Origin: DATDCY01 sp031406795 [NCBI: Candidatus Rokuibacteriota bacterium]
GTDB lineage: Bacteria; JAUVQV01
Assembly (NCBI GenBank): GCA_031406795.1
Contig: JANOHV010000264.1
Span: 1-6,898, forward strand
Reading direction: 5' to 3'
DNA length: 6,898 nucleotides
Position numbers and translations under genes: made by a program. How positions within the stretch are numbered: position 1 is the first letter of the stretch; each line of letters begins with the position of its first letter. The notes under the pieces are model-generated. The model was not told the DNA's origin. It saw only the letters and a program-made list of their open reading frames with translations, and made no database searches. Below, in pieces: positions 1 through 4,961 of this stretch.

Positions 1-1653
1 TCGCTCGGCCTGCCGACGCAGGCGCCGCAGCGGCTCGAGGCCGGACTGATCCACGCGCTCGTCGAGGCCGCCGAGAGCGCCGGGCACGTCTACCTGCCGC
101 GCGGCGTGCTGGTGCAGCGGGCCGCCGAGCTGCTCCAGATCGAGCCGGGGCCGCTCGAGCACGCCATCGACGACCTGGATCGGCGCGGGCTCGTGCGCGC
201 CGAAGCGCTGCCCGGCAACGAGGACGGCGGCGCCCCCGCCCAGCCGGTCTACCTCACGCAGCTCTATGCGGACGAGACCGCCGCCGCCGAACTGCTCGGG
301 GTGATTCTCGCGGCGGGGGAGGCGGCCGCGCGGCTCGATGTTGAGGCCGAGCTGAAGCAGTTCGAAACCGAGTGGGGCATCGCCCTCGCGCTCCCGCAGC
401 GCGCGGCCGTGACGCGGGCGCTCACGGGGCACGCGCTGGTGATCACCGGCGGCCCGGGCACCGGCAAGACCACGATCATCAACGCCATCGTGCGGATTCT
501 CGAGGGCATCGGCGACCGCATTCTGCTCTGCGCGCCCACCGGGCGGGCCGCCAAGCGCATGGAGGAGGCCACCGGGCGGCCGGCGAAGACCATCCACCGG
601 CTGCTCGAGTTCAGCCCGCGCCGCGGCGAGTTCGAGCGCAACGGCGCGCGCCGGCTCGAAGCGGACCTGGTCATCGTCGACGAGATGTCGATGGTCGATT
701 TGCCGCTCTTCGGCCACCTGCTCAAGGCGATCCCGGCGTCGTGCCGGCTGATCCTGGTCGGCGACGTCGACCAGCTCCCCTCTGTTGGCCCGGGCAGCGT
801 CCTGCGCGACCTGATCCGCTCGGGCGCGCTGGAGACCGCGGCGCTGACCGAGATCTTCCGGCAGGCGCAGCAGAGCCAGATCGTGGTCAACGCGCACCGC
901 GTCAACAGCGGGCGGCTGCCGCAGGGCGCCGGCTCCGGGGACGCGCCGTCGCCGGTCGCGGAGGCTGGAGAGCCCGGGAGTACGCTGCCCTCGCTCCTGG
1001 TGCCCGGGTCCTCGGATTTCTTCTTTATCCCTCGCGAGGAGCCCGAGGCCATCCTCGCCGCCATTAAGCAACTGGTCGCCCGCGAGATCCCGCGGCGGCT
1101 CAATGTCGATCCGCTGGAGGGCATCCAGGTGCTCACGCCCATGCACAAGGGGCTGCTCGGCACCGTCAACCTCAACGCCGAACTCCAGGGGTCGCTCAAC
1201 CCACGGGGCGAGCAGGTCGGTCGCGCCGGCCGGCTCTTTCGCGCCGGCGACAAGGTGATGCAGATCCGCAACAACTACGAGCTGGAGGTCTTCAACGGCG
1301 ATCTCGGCCGGATCCACGAGGCCGACGCCGAGGCGCAGGAGGTGACGGTGCTCTTCGACGGTCGCCCCGTCGTCTACACCTACGCCGAACTGGACGAACT
1401 GGTCCTCGGTTACGCCTGCTCGATCCACAAGTCCCAGGGCAGCGAGTACCCGGCGGTCGTCATCCCGCTGCACACGCAGCACTACGTCCTGCTGCAGCGC
1501 AACCTGCTCTACACGGCGATCACGCGCGGGCGGCGGCTGGTGGTGATCGTCGGCAGCCGCAAGGCGGCGGCGATCGCGGTGCGCAACGCCGGCGTGCGCG
1601 AGCGGCACACGAGACTCGCGCAGCGGCTTGCCGATGCGTCGCGCCGCGTTTAG
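1..1653 (+). CDS. recD2: RecD2-type superfamily 1 DNA helicase (5' end outside window)
   Basis: ATP-dependent 5'-3' DNA helicase of the RecD/RecD2 family, expected to act in the cytoplasm on DNA ends and replication or repair intermediates. The frame is open from base 1, so the start lies upstream; about 550 residues are present against roughly 720-800 for complete RecD2, so the N-terminal domain is mostly missing from view. Counting from base 1, Walker A GGPGTGKTT is residues 150-158, Walker B DEMSM starts at D227, motif III GDVDQLPSVG starts near 254, the UvrD-like C-terminal motif GYACSIHKSQGSEYP starts near 470, and the AITRG arginine motif lies near 506-510. RecD2 rather than RecBCD RecD is favoured by the preceding HTH-like segment (LPRGVLVQRAAELL) and by the absence of recB or recC nearby. 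A Gly/Pro/Ser-rich stretch at about residues 309-337 looks like an insertion. It ends in TAG, followed by a large inverted repeat. Confidence 0.95.
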   Translation, partial: SLGLPTQAPQRLEAGLIHALVEAAESAGHVYLPRGVLVQRAAELLQIEPGPLEHAIDDLDRRGLVRAEALPGNEDGGAPAQPVYLTQLYADETAAAELLGVILAAGEAAARLDVEAELKQFETEWGIALALPQRAAVTRALTGHALVITGGPGTGKTTIINAIVRILEGIGDRILLCAPTGRAAKRMEEATGRPAKTIHRLLEFSPRRGEFERNGARRLEADLVIVDEMSMVDLPLFGHLLKAIPASCRLILVGDVDQLPSVGPGSVLRDLIRSGALETAALTEIFRQAQQSQIVVNAHRVNSGRLPQGAGSGDAPSPVAEAGEPGSTLPSLLVPGSSDFFFIPREEPEAILAAIKQLVAREIPRRLNVDPLEGIQVLTPMHKGLLGTVNLNAELQGSLNPRGEQVGRAGRLFRAGDKVMQIRNNYELEVFNGDLGRIHEADAEAQEVTVLFDGRPVVYTYAELDELVLGYACSIHKSQGSEYPAVVIPLHTQHYVLLQRNLLYTAITRGRRLVVIVGSRKAAAIAVRNAGVRERHTRLAQRLADASRRV

Positions 1654-1795
1654 CATGCTGCTGAAAAATGGTCAAGGAACGTCATTGCGAGCGTAGCGAA
1701 GCAATCTGATGACTTGAAAGCGCCTTGTATTCATCAGATTGCCGCTTCGCTTCGCTCCTCGCAATGACAGCATTCAGGTTTTTTCAGCATCCTGT
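1654..1795. repeat. Dispersed palindromic (REP/MITE-like) element
   Basis: Two long arms face each other: 1681-1712 (begins GTCATTGCGAG, ends CAATCTGATGA) and 1731-1768 (the near-complement, with about 6 extra bases in its GC-rich middle), separated by an 18-nt loop. Outside these, TGCTGAAAAA near 1659-1669 pairs with TTTTTTCAGCA near 1779-1789, so the symmetry extends over about 130 bp. The GTCATTGCGAG...GAAGCAATCT motif is known to me as a dispersed intergenic repeat in many environmental genomes. It follows the recD2 stop and could also act as a strong RNA hairpin at the transcript end. No ORF of its own is seen. Confidence 0.75.
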
Positions 1796-1828
1796 TAGAG
1801 CAAGAACCGTTCATGTAAGGTGTAACCG

Positions 1829-1856
1829 TTCGCCCTGAGCTCGTCGAAGGGCGGGG
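1829..1856. repeat. Short hairpin repeat, CGCCCT / AGGGCG
   Basis: A 6-bp perfect stem (CGCCCT at 1831-1836, AGGGCG at 1848-1853) encloses the 11-base loop GAGCTCGTCGA. This sequence is a common dispersed intergenic palindrome in GC-rich environmental bacteria (established pattern, from memory). It ends only 7 bases before the AGGAGG of the following gene, so a folded RNA could influence access to that site; that part is inference. Confidence 0.6.
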
Positions 1857-1872
1857 AACAAGGAGGGGTAAC

Positions 1873-2277
1873 GTGAGTGGCAGCATCACCGCGGCGCATG
1901 TCGCCGAATACCTCGGTCGCGGGCTGCTCGACGTGCTCGTCGATCTGTTCAAGTCCGATCCGGCGCTCTATGACCTGCTCGGCGAACTGCTCGCCGACCC
2001 GCAGATGGGAGTGCGCCTCGGCGCCTCGGCGCTCGTCGAGGAGTTGGCCGTGACCGATCCCGAAAGGCGTCCGCTGGCCGCCGCCGCGCTGGCGCCGCTG
2101 CTGGAGGACGCAGATCCCGTCCACCGCGGGGACGCCGCGTGGCTGCTCGGCTTCGTCGGCGGCGCGGCCGAGGTGGCGCCGCTGGAGTCGCTCGCGGAGA
2201 CGGACCCGAACACCGACGTGCGCGAGGCGGCCGCGGAGGCGGCGCAGAAGATCAGGGAGAACGCGTCTACAGCCTGA
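1873..2277 (+). CDS. Small HEAT-repeat protein
   Basis: A 134-residue acidic, Ala/Leu-rich all-helical protein with no signal peptide or membrane segment, so probably cytoplasmic. At least two to three HEAT (PBS-lyase-like) helical pairs can be read: residues about 41-64 (DPQMGVRLGASALVEEL), 79-98 (DADPVHRGDAAWLLGFVG) and 110-130 (TDPNTDVREAAAEAAQKI). The D-P-x(2)-V-R-x(2)-A-A pattern is characteristic. HEAT repeats form protein-binding scaffolds; no catalytic residues are seen and no partner can be named. The GTG start at 1873 is chosen because AGGAGG (1861-1866) sits 6 bases upstream and the repeats begin soon after. The gene converges on the minus-strand HTH gene, with only 5 bases between the stops. 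A short near-copy of its 3' end occurs at 4639-4661. Confidence 0.82.
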   Translation: MSGSITAAHVAEYLGRGLLDVLVDLFKSDPALYDLLGELLADPQMGVRLGASALVEELAVTDPERRPLAAAALAPLLEDADPVHRGDAAWLLGFVGGAAEVAPLESLAETDPNTDVREAAAEAAQKIRENASTA

Positions 2278-2282
2278 GCCGT

Positions 2283-2750
2283 TCACGCGCTCTTTGAGAA
2301 GACCTCGACCCGGACCTCCTGGCCCAGCACGGCGAGCAGACGCAAGAGCTGATCCACGGACTTCTTGCTCTTGGACGTGTCCAGGAGTCGATAGAGCTGG
2401 GGCGCCGAGGTCTGCATGCGGCGGATGGTCTCTCGCTTGGAAAGGCCGGACTCCGCCAGGGATCTTCTTGCCTCCAGCGTGAGGCGATAGGCGATCATGT
2501 CGCGCAGATAGGACGGGTCGCGGTTGAACTCCAGGACCTGGTCGATGTGCACCGTGCCTTCGCGTCCGGAATTCAAGACATAGGTGAAGGCCTCGCGGGC
2601 CAGTTCCTGGTCCACGGACACGTGCCGAACGCCGTCGGTAGAGGAAGGCGGCGGGACGCACTTGGCGAATGGGAAGACGAAGTCCTTGCTTCGAGAATGC
2701 ACTTCGAAGGACTTTCGCCGATTGTTGGCCTTGACCGAGAGGATCTTCAT
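2283..2750 (-). CDS. DUF2442-like / HTH (XRE-type) protein, probable antitoxin
   Basis: A 155-residue protein, second gene of a two-gene operon. The N-terminal part (MKILSVKANNRRKSFEV, then a short beta-rich stretch to about residue 72) resembles DUF2442-type beta domains. The C-terminal part has a helix-turn-helix (about residues 99-146: AESGLSKRETIRRM, SAPQLYRLLD, then SVDQLLRLLAVLG), the usual XRE/Cro-like layout. ATG at 2748-2750 overlaps the TGA of the upstream gene (2747-2749) and has GGAGGGAG just before it, so translation is probably coupled. The frame is open further upstream to 2969, but that extension would cover the whole upstream gene and is rejected. DUF4160-like/DUF2442-like pairs recur widely and are often annotated as toxin-antitoxin modules; the DNA-binding domain makes this the likely antitoxin and autorepressor. 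Activity is inference. Confidence 0.85.
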   Translation of the reverse strand: MKILSVKANNRRKSFEVHSRSKDFVFPFAKCVPPPSSTDGVRHVSVDQELAREAFTYVLNSGREGTVHIDQVLEFNRDPSYLRDMIAYRLTLEARRSLAESGLSKRETIRRMQTSAPQLYRLLDTSKSKKSVDQLLRLLAVLGQEVRVEVFSKSA

Positions 2751-2941
2751 AGCACTCCCTCCGCCTGAAGTTGCCGGATCAGCCTCATGATGCGCTCGGA
2801 TACTTCGCCTTTCATGGCCACCCGGTTGTCCAAGTCCCACTTCACGACAAGAGCCCCGTTTCGGTAGACATGCACATGCCGGGGGCCATGGTCGCCCTTC
2901 CACGTGAAGAAGACATAGCCTCCTCGCCGGAACTTGCCCAT
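2747..2941 (-). CDS. DUF4160-like small protein, probable toxin partner
   Basis: A 64-residue protein, first gene of the operon with the HTH protein (stop and start overlap as ATGA). It begins MGKFRRGGYVFFTWKGDHG, then PRHVHVYRNGALVVKWDL and an amphipathic C-terminal helix (SERIMRLIRQLQAEG). The H-x-H-V-Y motif after a G-D-H-x-P-like turn is the DUF4160 signature; the biochemical function of this family is unknown. ATG at 2941 is preferred. A TTG two codons earlier (2947) is possible, but neither has a Shine-Dalgarno sequence, and the predicted transcript start falls on or next to the ATG, suggesting a leaderless mRNA. Toxin status rests on gene order and pairing with a DNA-binding protein, not on any visible catalytic site. 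Confidence 0.8.
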   Translation of the reverse strand: MGKFRRGGYVFFTWKGDHGPRHVHVYRNGALVVKWDLDNRVAMKGEVSERIMRLIRQLQAEGVL

Positions 2942-2976
2942 TGGCAATTGTTACCGCCACAGGTAACATCTGTCAA
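2941..2976. promoter_or_regulatory. Interlocked divergent promoters over a palindromic operator
   Basis: TGTTACC (2949-2955) and GGTAACA (2962-2968) form a perfect 7-bp inverted repeat with a 6-bp spacer. On the plus strand, TTGGCA (2941-2946) and TAACAT (2964-2969) are separated by exactly 17 bp and point at the WYL gene. On the minus strand, TTGACA (2976-2971) and TAACAA (2953-2948) are also separated by 17 bp and point at the DUF4160-like/HTH operon. Each -10 box lies mostly inside one arm of the palindrome, so a single bound dimer should block both promoters. The HTH antitoxin is the natural candidate; the WYL protein is the alternative. Confidence 0.6.
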
Positions 2977-3026
2977 GTGAAGGACCGCCGCATGAAGCTT
3001 GGGGTTCGCCCACGAGGGAGAGACAC

Positions 3027-3992
3027 TTGGATCCCGTTGACAAGTTCTACCGCCTGGATCGCATCCTGCGCAGTGCCCGCTGTCCCGTTTCCCGTGCTGT
3101 CCTCCAGGAGAAGCTGGAATGCTCGCGCGCGACCGTCGGTCGCATCATCGAGGAGATGCGCGATTATCTGGGCGCGCCGATCGAATACGACCGGTGCGCG
3201 CGGGGTTATCGGTACGCCGAATTCGAAGATGGTGCCTACGAGCTTCCCGGCCTCTGGTTCAACGCCTCCGAATTGCACTCGTTGTTGGCGGCCCATCAGT
3301 TGCTCGCGAATGCGCAGCCCGGTCTGCTGGAAGGGGACCTGGCGCCGCTGCGCGACCGCATCGAGCGCATCCTGAAAGCGCGGGGGATCGAATGCGGCGA
3401 GGCCGGCCGACGAGTGCGTATCCTGCGCATGGCGGCGCGGCGACTGGAGCCGGAGCCCTTCCGTACTGTCGCCGGAGGGGTGCTCGGCAGACGCCGACTG
3501 TCCCTGATCTACCACGGTCGCGCCCGCAATGAGCAAACTGAGCGGCAGGTCTCGCCGCAGCGGCTGACGCACTACCGGGACAACTGGTACCTCGACGCCT
3601 GGGACCACGGCCGCAAGGCGCTGCGATCGTTCTCGGTGGACCGCATTCTCACAGCGCGCGCCCTCGAACTGGCGGCCCTGGACATCGCCGATGCCCGGCT
3701 CGACGGGCACTTCGCCACCGCGTACGGGATTTTCGCCGGAAAACCGAAGCACAAGGCCCTGCTGCGCTTCAGCGCGGAGAGCGCCCGCTGGGTAGCCGAC
3801 GAGGTCTGGCATCCCGATCAGAAGGGATGGTACGACGGCGGGCATTACTTCCTCGAAATTCCCTATGCCGATCCGCGCGAGCTGATCCGCGACATCCTCA
3901 AACACGGCCCGGACGTCACGGTCATTTCGCCCGCCTCGCTGCGGGCGGAGCTGGAGCGGTGTCTGAAGGAGGCGCTCAGGAACTACGTGTAG
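3027..3992 (+). CDS. WYL-domain HTH transcriptional regulator
   Basis: A 321-residue cytoplasmic regulator of the YafY/PafBC-like WYL family. It has an N-terminal winged HTH at about residues 5-63 (recognition region SRATVGRIIEEM, wing YDRCARGYRY), a linker helix region, a WYL domain at about 150-215 (HYRDNWYLDAWDHGRKALRSF, with W187-Y188-L189), and a C-terminal WCX domain at about 243-315. WYL domains sense nucleic-acid or small ligands, and relatives control DNA-damage, phage-defence (BrxR, CapW) and CRISPR loci. TTG at 3027 is chosen because GAGGGAG (3014-3020) lies 6 bases upstream and the HTH begins at once; length is normal for the family. It is divergent from the DUF4160-like/HTH operon and shares its control region. 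The usual target genes are not next to it: a MazF remnant follows directly, so its real targets may have been lost or lie elsewhere. Confidence 0.92.
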   Translation: MDPVDKFYRLDRILRSARCPVSRAVLQEKLECSRATVGRIIEEMRDYLGAPIEYDRCARGYRYAEFEDGAYELPGLWFNASELHSLLAAHQLLANAQPGLLEGDLAPLRDRIERILKARGIECGEAGRRVRILRMAARRLEPEPFRTVAGGVLGRRRLSLIYHGRARNEQTERQVSPQRLTHYRDNWYLDAWDHGRKALRSFSVDRILTARALELAALDIADARLDGHFATAYGIFAGKPKHKALLRFSAESARWVADEVWHPDQKGWYDGGHYFLEIPYADPRELIRDILKHGPDVTVISPASLRAELERCLKEALRNYV

Positions 3993-3996
3993 GGGC

Positions 3997-4152
3997 GGGG
4001 TTCATCCCGGTCTCGGCGTCGAGGGGGACGTGCTATCAGATCAGGTTAAGTCCTTGGACTGGCGAGCACGCAATGCGGAGCGGATCGCCGCGCTGCCAGG
4101 TGAGGCGCTCCGGGAGGTGCTCGGGAACCTTGGCACGCTGGTCGGCGGCTGA
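3997..4152 (+). pseudogene. MazF/PemK toxin, C-terminal remnant
   Basis: Just after the WYL stop, frame 1 reads GVEGDVLSDQVKSLDWRARNAERI and then a Leu/Glu-rich helix ending at TGA 4150-4152. This matches the C-terminal part of MazF/PemK endoribonucleases (E. coli MazF has GVALADQVKSIAWRARGA at the same place), including the D-Q-V-K-S-x-x-W-R-A-R core. The N-terminal two thirds, with the catalytic Arg/Thr region, is absent; upstream the sequence is the WYL gene in another frame. The only in-frame start is GTG 4030, giving about 40 residues. It was probably truncated when the WYL segment was joined here. It is not expected to be active. Confidence 0.72.
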
Positions 4153-4179
4153 CAAATTGAGCCGGCGGGGGTGTATAGT
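4149..4179 (+). promoter_or_regulatory. Possible weak promoter
   Basis: CTGACA (4149-4154, one mismatch to TTGACA) and TATAGT (4174-4179, one mismatch to TATAAT) are separated by 19 bp, longer than ideal. They lie upstream of the palindrome at 4243 and the small ORF at 4283, and could start the transcript for the RHH-like/AbrB pair. Confidence 0.3.
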
Positions 4180-4242
4180 TCCAAAAACCCCTGGGGACAA
4201 AGTGCCGGGATGGTGAACTGCAGCGCCAATTCGAACAGAAAA

Positions 4243-4261
4243 CTCGACGCACTGCGTCGAG
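4243..4261. promoter_or_regulatory. Perfect palindrome, candidate operator
   Basis: CTCGACGCA and TGCGTCGAG are exact reverse complements around one central C. The site is 21 bases upstream of the ATG at 4283 in otherwise AT-richer non-coding DNA, a position typical for TA autoregulation. As RNA it could fold with a 7-bp stem and 5-base loop. Confidence 0.45.
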
Positions 4262-4282
4262 AATTGCCGAGCCGGAAGAGAG

Positions 4283-4441
4283 ATGGGGCAAATTGGCGAA
4301 TGTTTTTACAGGCTTACAGAGAAATCGCCCCGTGTTAGCGTCTATCTGCCGCCTGAAGCTGCACGCAAGCGGCGGGTTCGGTGTGGATCGTCTGCGATCC
4401 TACGTTCTTGTCTGCTGGAGGCTCTTCTGAAGGTCGTCTGA
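4283..4441 (+). CDS. Small ribbon-helix-helix-like protein (possibly degenerate)
   Basis: A 52-codon ORF. After a variable N-terminus it reads RVSVYLPPEAARK, close to the beta strand and first-helix start of CopG/RHH antitoxins, and ends AILRSCLLEALLKVV, close to the second RHH helix. The stretch between is about four residues shorter than usual, so it may be an internally deleted copy. ATG 4283 has a GGAAG (4274-4278) 4 bases upstream, and the stop TGA (4439-4441) overlaps the ATG at 4441 of the next ORF, a translational-coupling layout common in TA operons. The perfect palindrome at 4243-4261 lies just upstream. No cognate toxin is visible. It could also be a chance ORF; confidence is moderate to low. 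Confidence 0.42.
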   Translation: MGQIGECFYRLTEKSPRVSVYLPPEAARKRRVRCGSSAILRSCLLEALLKVV

Positions 4442-4461
4442 TGGCTGGTGAGGATGCCATC

Positions 4462-4617
4462 ATGGAAGCTACGGTCACTGCCAAGGGACAGGTTATCATC
4501 CCGGCGCAAATCCGCCGGCGTCTCGGATTGAAGCAGGGCACTCGCCTCCGGGTCGAGGAGCACGACGGGGCGATCATCATGAGGCCGATCGCGCGAGACT
4601 GGCTCAGGCAGGGGTGA
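4462..4617 (+). CDS. AbrB/MazE/SpoVT-type antitoxin without toxin
   Basis: A 51-residue protein MEATVTAKGQVIIPAQIRRR... with the full swapped-hairpin AbrB core: T-V-T-x-K-G-Q-V-x-I-P, then R-x-x-L-G-L-K-x-G and a final strand IIMRPI. This family usually acts as the DNA-binding antitoxin of PIN or MazF toxins. ATG 4462 is favoured because it begins at the domain start and AGGA (4451-4454) lies 7 bases upstream; ATG 4441 (seven residues longer, overlapping the preceding stop, GAAGG 7 bases upstream) is a real alternative. The toxin-binding tail seen in relatives after the AbrB core is nearly absent: only ARDWLRQG follows. No toxin gene follows; the next gene has its own promoter. It may be an orphan regulator or half of a lost module. 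Confidence 0.82.
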   Translation: MEATVTAKGQVIIPAQIRRRLGLKQGTRLRVEEHDGAIIMRPIARDWLRQG

Positions 4618-4638
4618 GCGGGGGAGCCGGCGGGAATC

Positions 4639-4661
4639 AAGATAAGGGAGAAAGCGTCCAC
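4639..4661 (+). repeat. Near-copy of the HEAT gene 3' end
   Basis: These 23 bases match 2248-2270, the 3' end of the HEAT gene, at 20 positions by hand count. In both places they read K-I-R-E-(N/K)-A-S-T in frame shortly before a stop; weaker similarity continues about 14 bases upstream. It may be a relic of a duplication, but the match is short. Confidence 0.35.
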
Positions 4662-4700
4662 TTGACTATTGACGTACGACGAGCGTAACAATGTACGTCA
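4662..4700 (+). promoter_or_regulatory. Promoter and inverted-repeat operator of the RHH/PIN operon
   Basis: TTGACT (4662-4667) and TAACAA (4686-4691, followed by T) have an 18-bp spacer. TGACGTAC (4670-4677) and GTACGTCA (4693-4700) form a perfect 8-bp inverted repeat with a 15-bp spacer flanking the -10 region. AGGAGG (4702-4707) and the ATG at 4713 follow. Repression by the RHH antitoxin bound to these arms is the expected autoregulation. Confidence 0.6.
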
Positions 4701-4712
4701 CAGGAGGCCGTC

Positions 4713-4961
4713 ATGCAGACGAAACTCACCTTGAGAGTGGATGATCAGACCGTGTTGAAGGCGAAGTCGTATGCGCGCGTCCGCCGCACGAGCCTCTCGC
4801 GCATCGTCGAGGAATACTTCCGTCGTCTGGAAGGCGGGGAGAGCGCGGCCTCGGCCGAGACGCCGGTCCTGAACGAACTCTCCGGTTTGCTCGCAGGACG
4901 TGGCACCCCGGACACTCTCAAGAAGAGCTACCGCGCCCACCTCGAGGACAAGTACCGGTGA
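4713..4961 (+). CDS. RHH antitoxin (DUF6364-like) of a PIN toxin
   Basis: An 82-residue protein. The N-terminus MQTKLTLRVDDQTVLKAKSYARVRRTSLSRIVEEYFRRL (first 39 residues) is a ribbon-helix-helix DNA-binding domain of the DUF6364 type; the acidic C-terminus (LNELSGLLAG..., KKSYRAHLEDKYR) is the likely toxin-binding part. Relatives neutralise a PIN-domain RNase by covering its active site and repress their own operon. ATG 4713 has AGGAGG 5 bases upstream. The stop TGA (4959-4961) overlaps the GTG start of the PIN gene by 4 bases (GTGA), so the two are translationally coupled. It appears complete and intact. Confidence 0.9.
   Translation: MQTKLTLRVDDQTVLKAKSYARVRRTSLSRIVEEYFRRLEGGESAASAETPVLNELSGLLAGRGTPDTLKKSYRAHLEDKYR

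Noticed and set aside
264-1274. Long minus-strand open frame (336 codons)
   Set aside because: It lies wholly antisense to the RecD2 motifs, is rich in Ser/Arg/Pro as expected from a shadow of GC-rich coding DNA, and has no recognisable domain.
1681-1768. CRISPR repeat pair
   Set aside because: The two units are inverted, not direct, only two are present, and they match a known type of dispersed palindrome.
1795-2661. Minus-strand open frame (288 codons) across the HEAT and HTH genes
   Set aside because: It overlaps two supported genes in other frames and is Arg/Gly-rich without domain signal.
2751-2969. N-terminal extension of the HTH protein to an ATG at 2969
   Set aside because: It would cover the entire DUF4160-like gene and the operator; the ATG at 2750 has a good ribosome binding site, a stop/start overlap and matches the domain start.
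2973-3905. Long minus-strand open frame (310 codons)
   Set aside because: Antisense to the WYL gene, whose HTH, WYL and WCX domains are all clear; the antisense product shows no known motif.
4171-4338. Plus-strand frame of 55 codons (GTG 4171 or ATG 4210)
   Set aside because: It has no recognisable domain, no ribosome binding site, covers the palindrome and overlaps the RHH-like ORF; left as non-coding.
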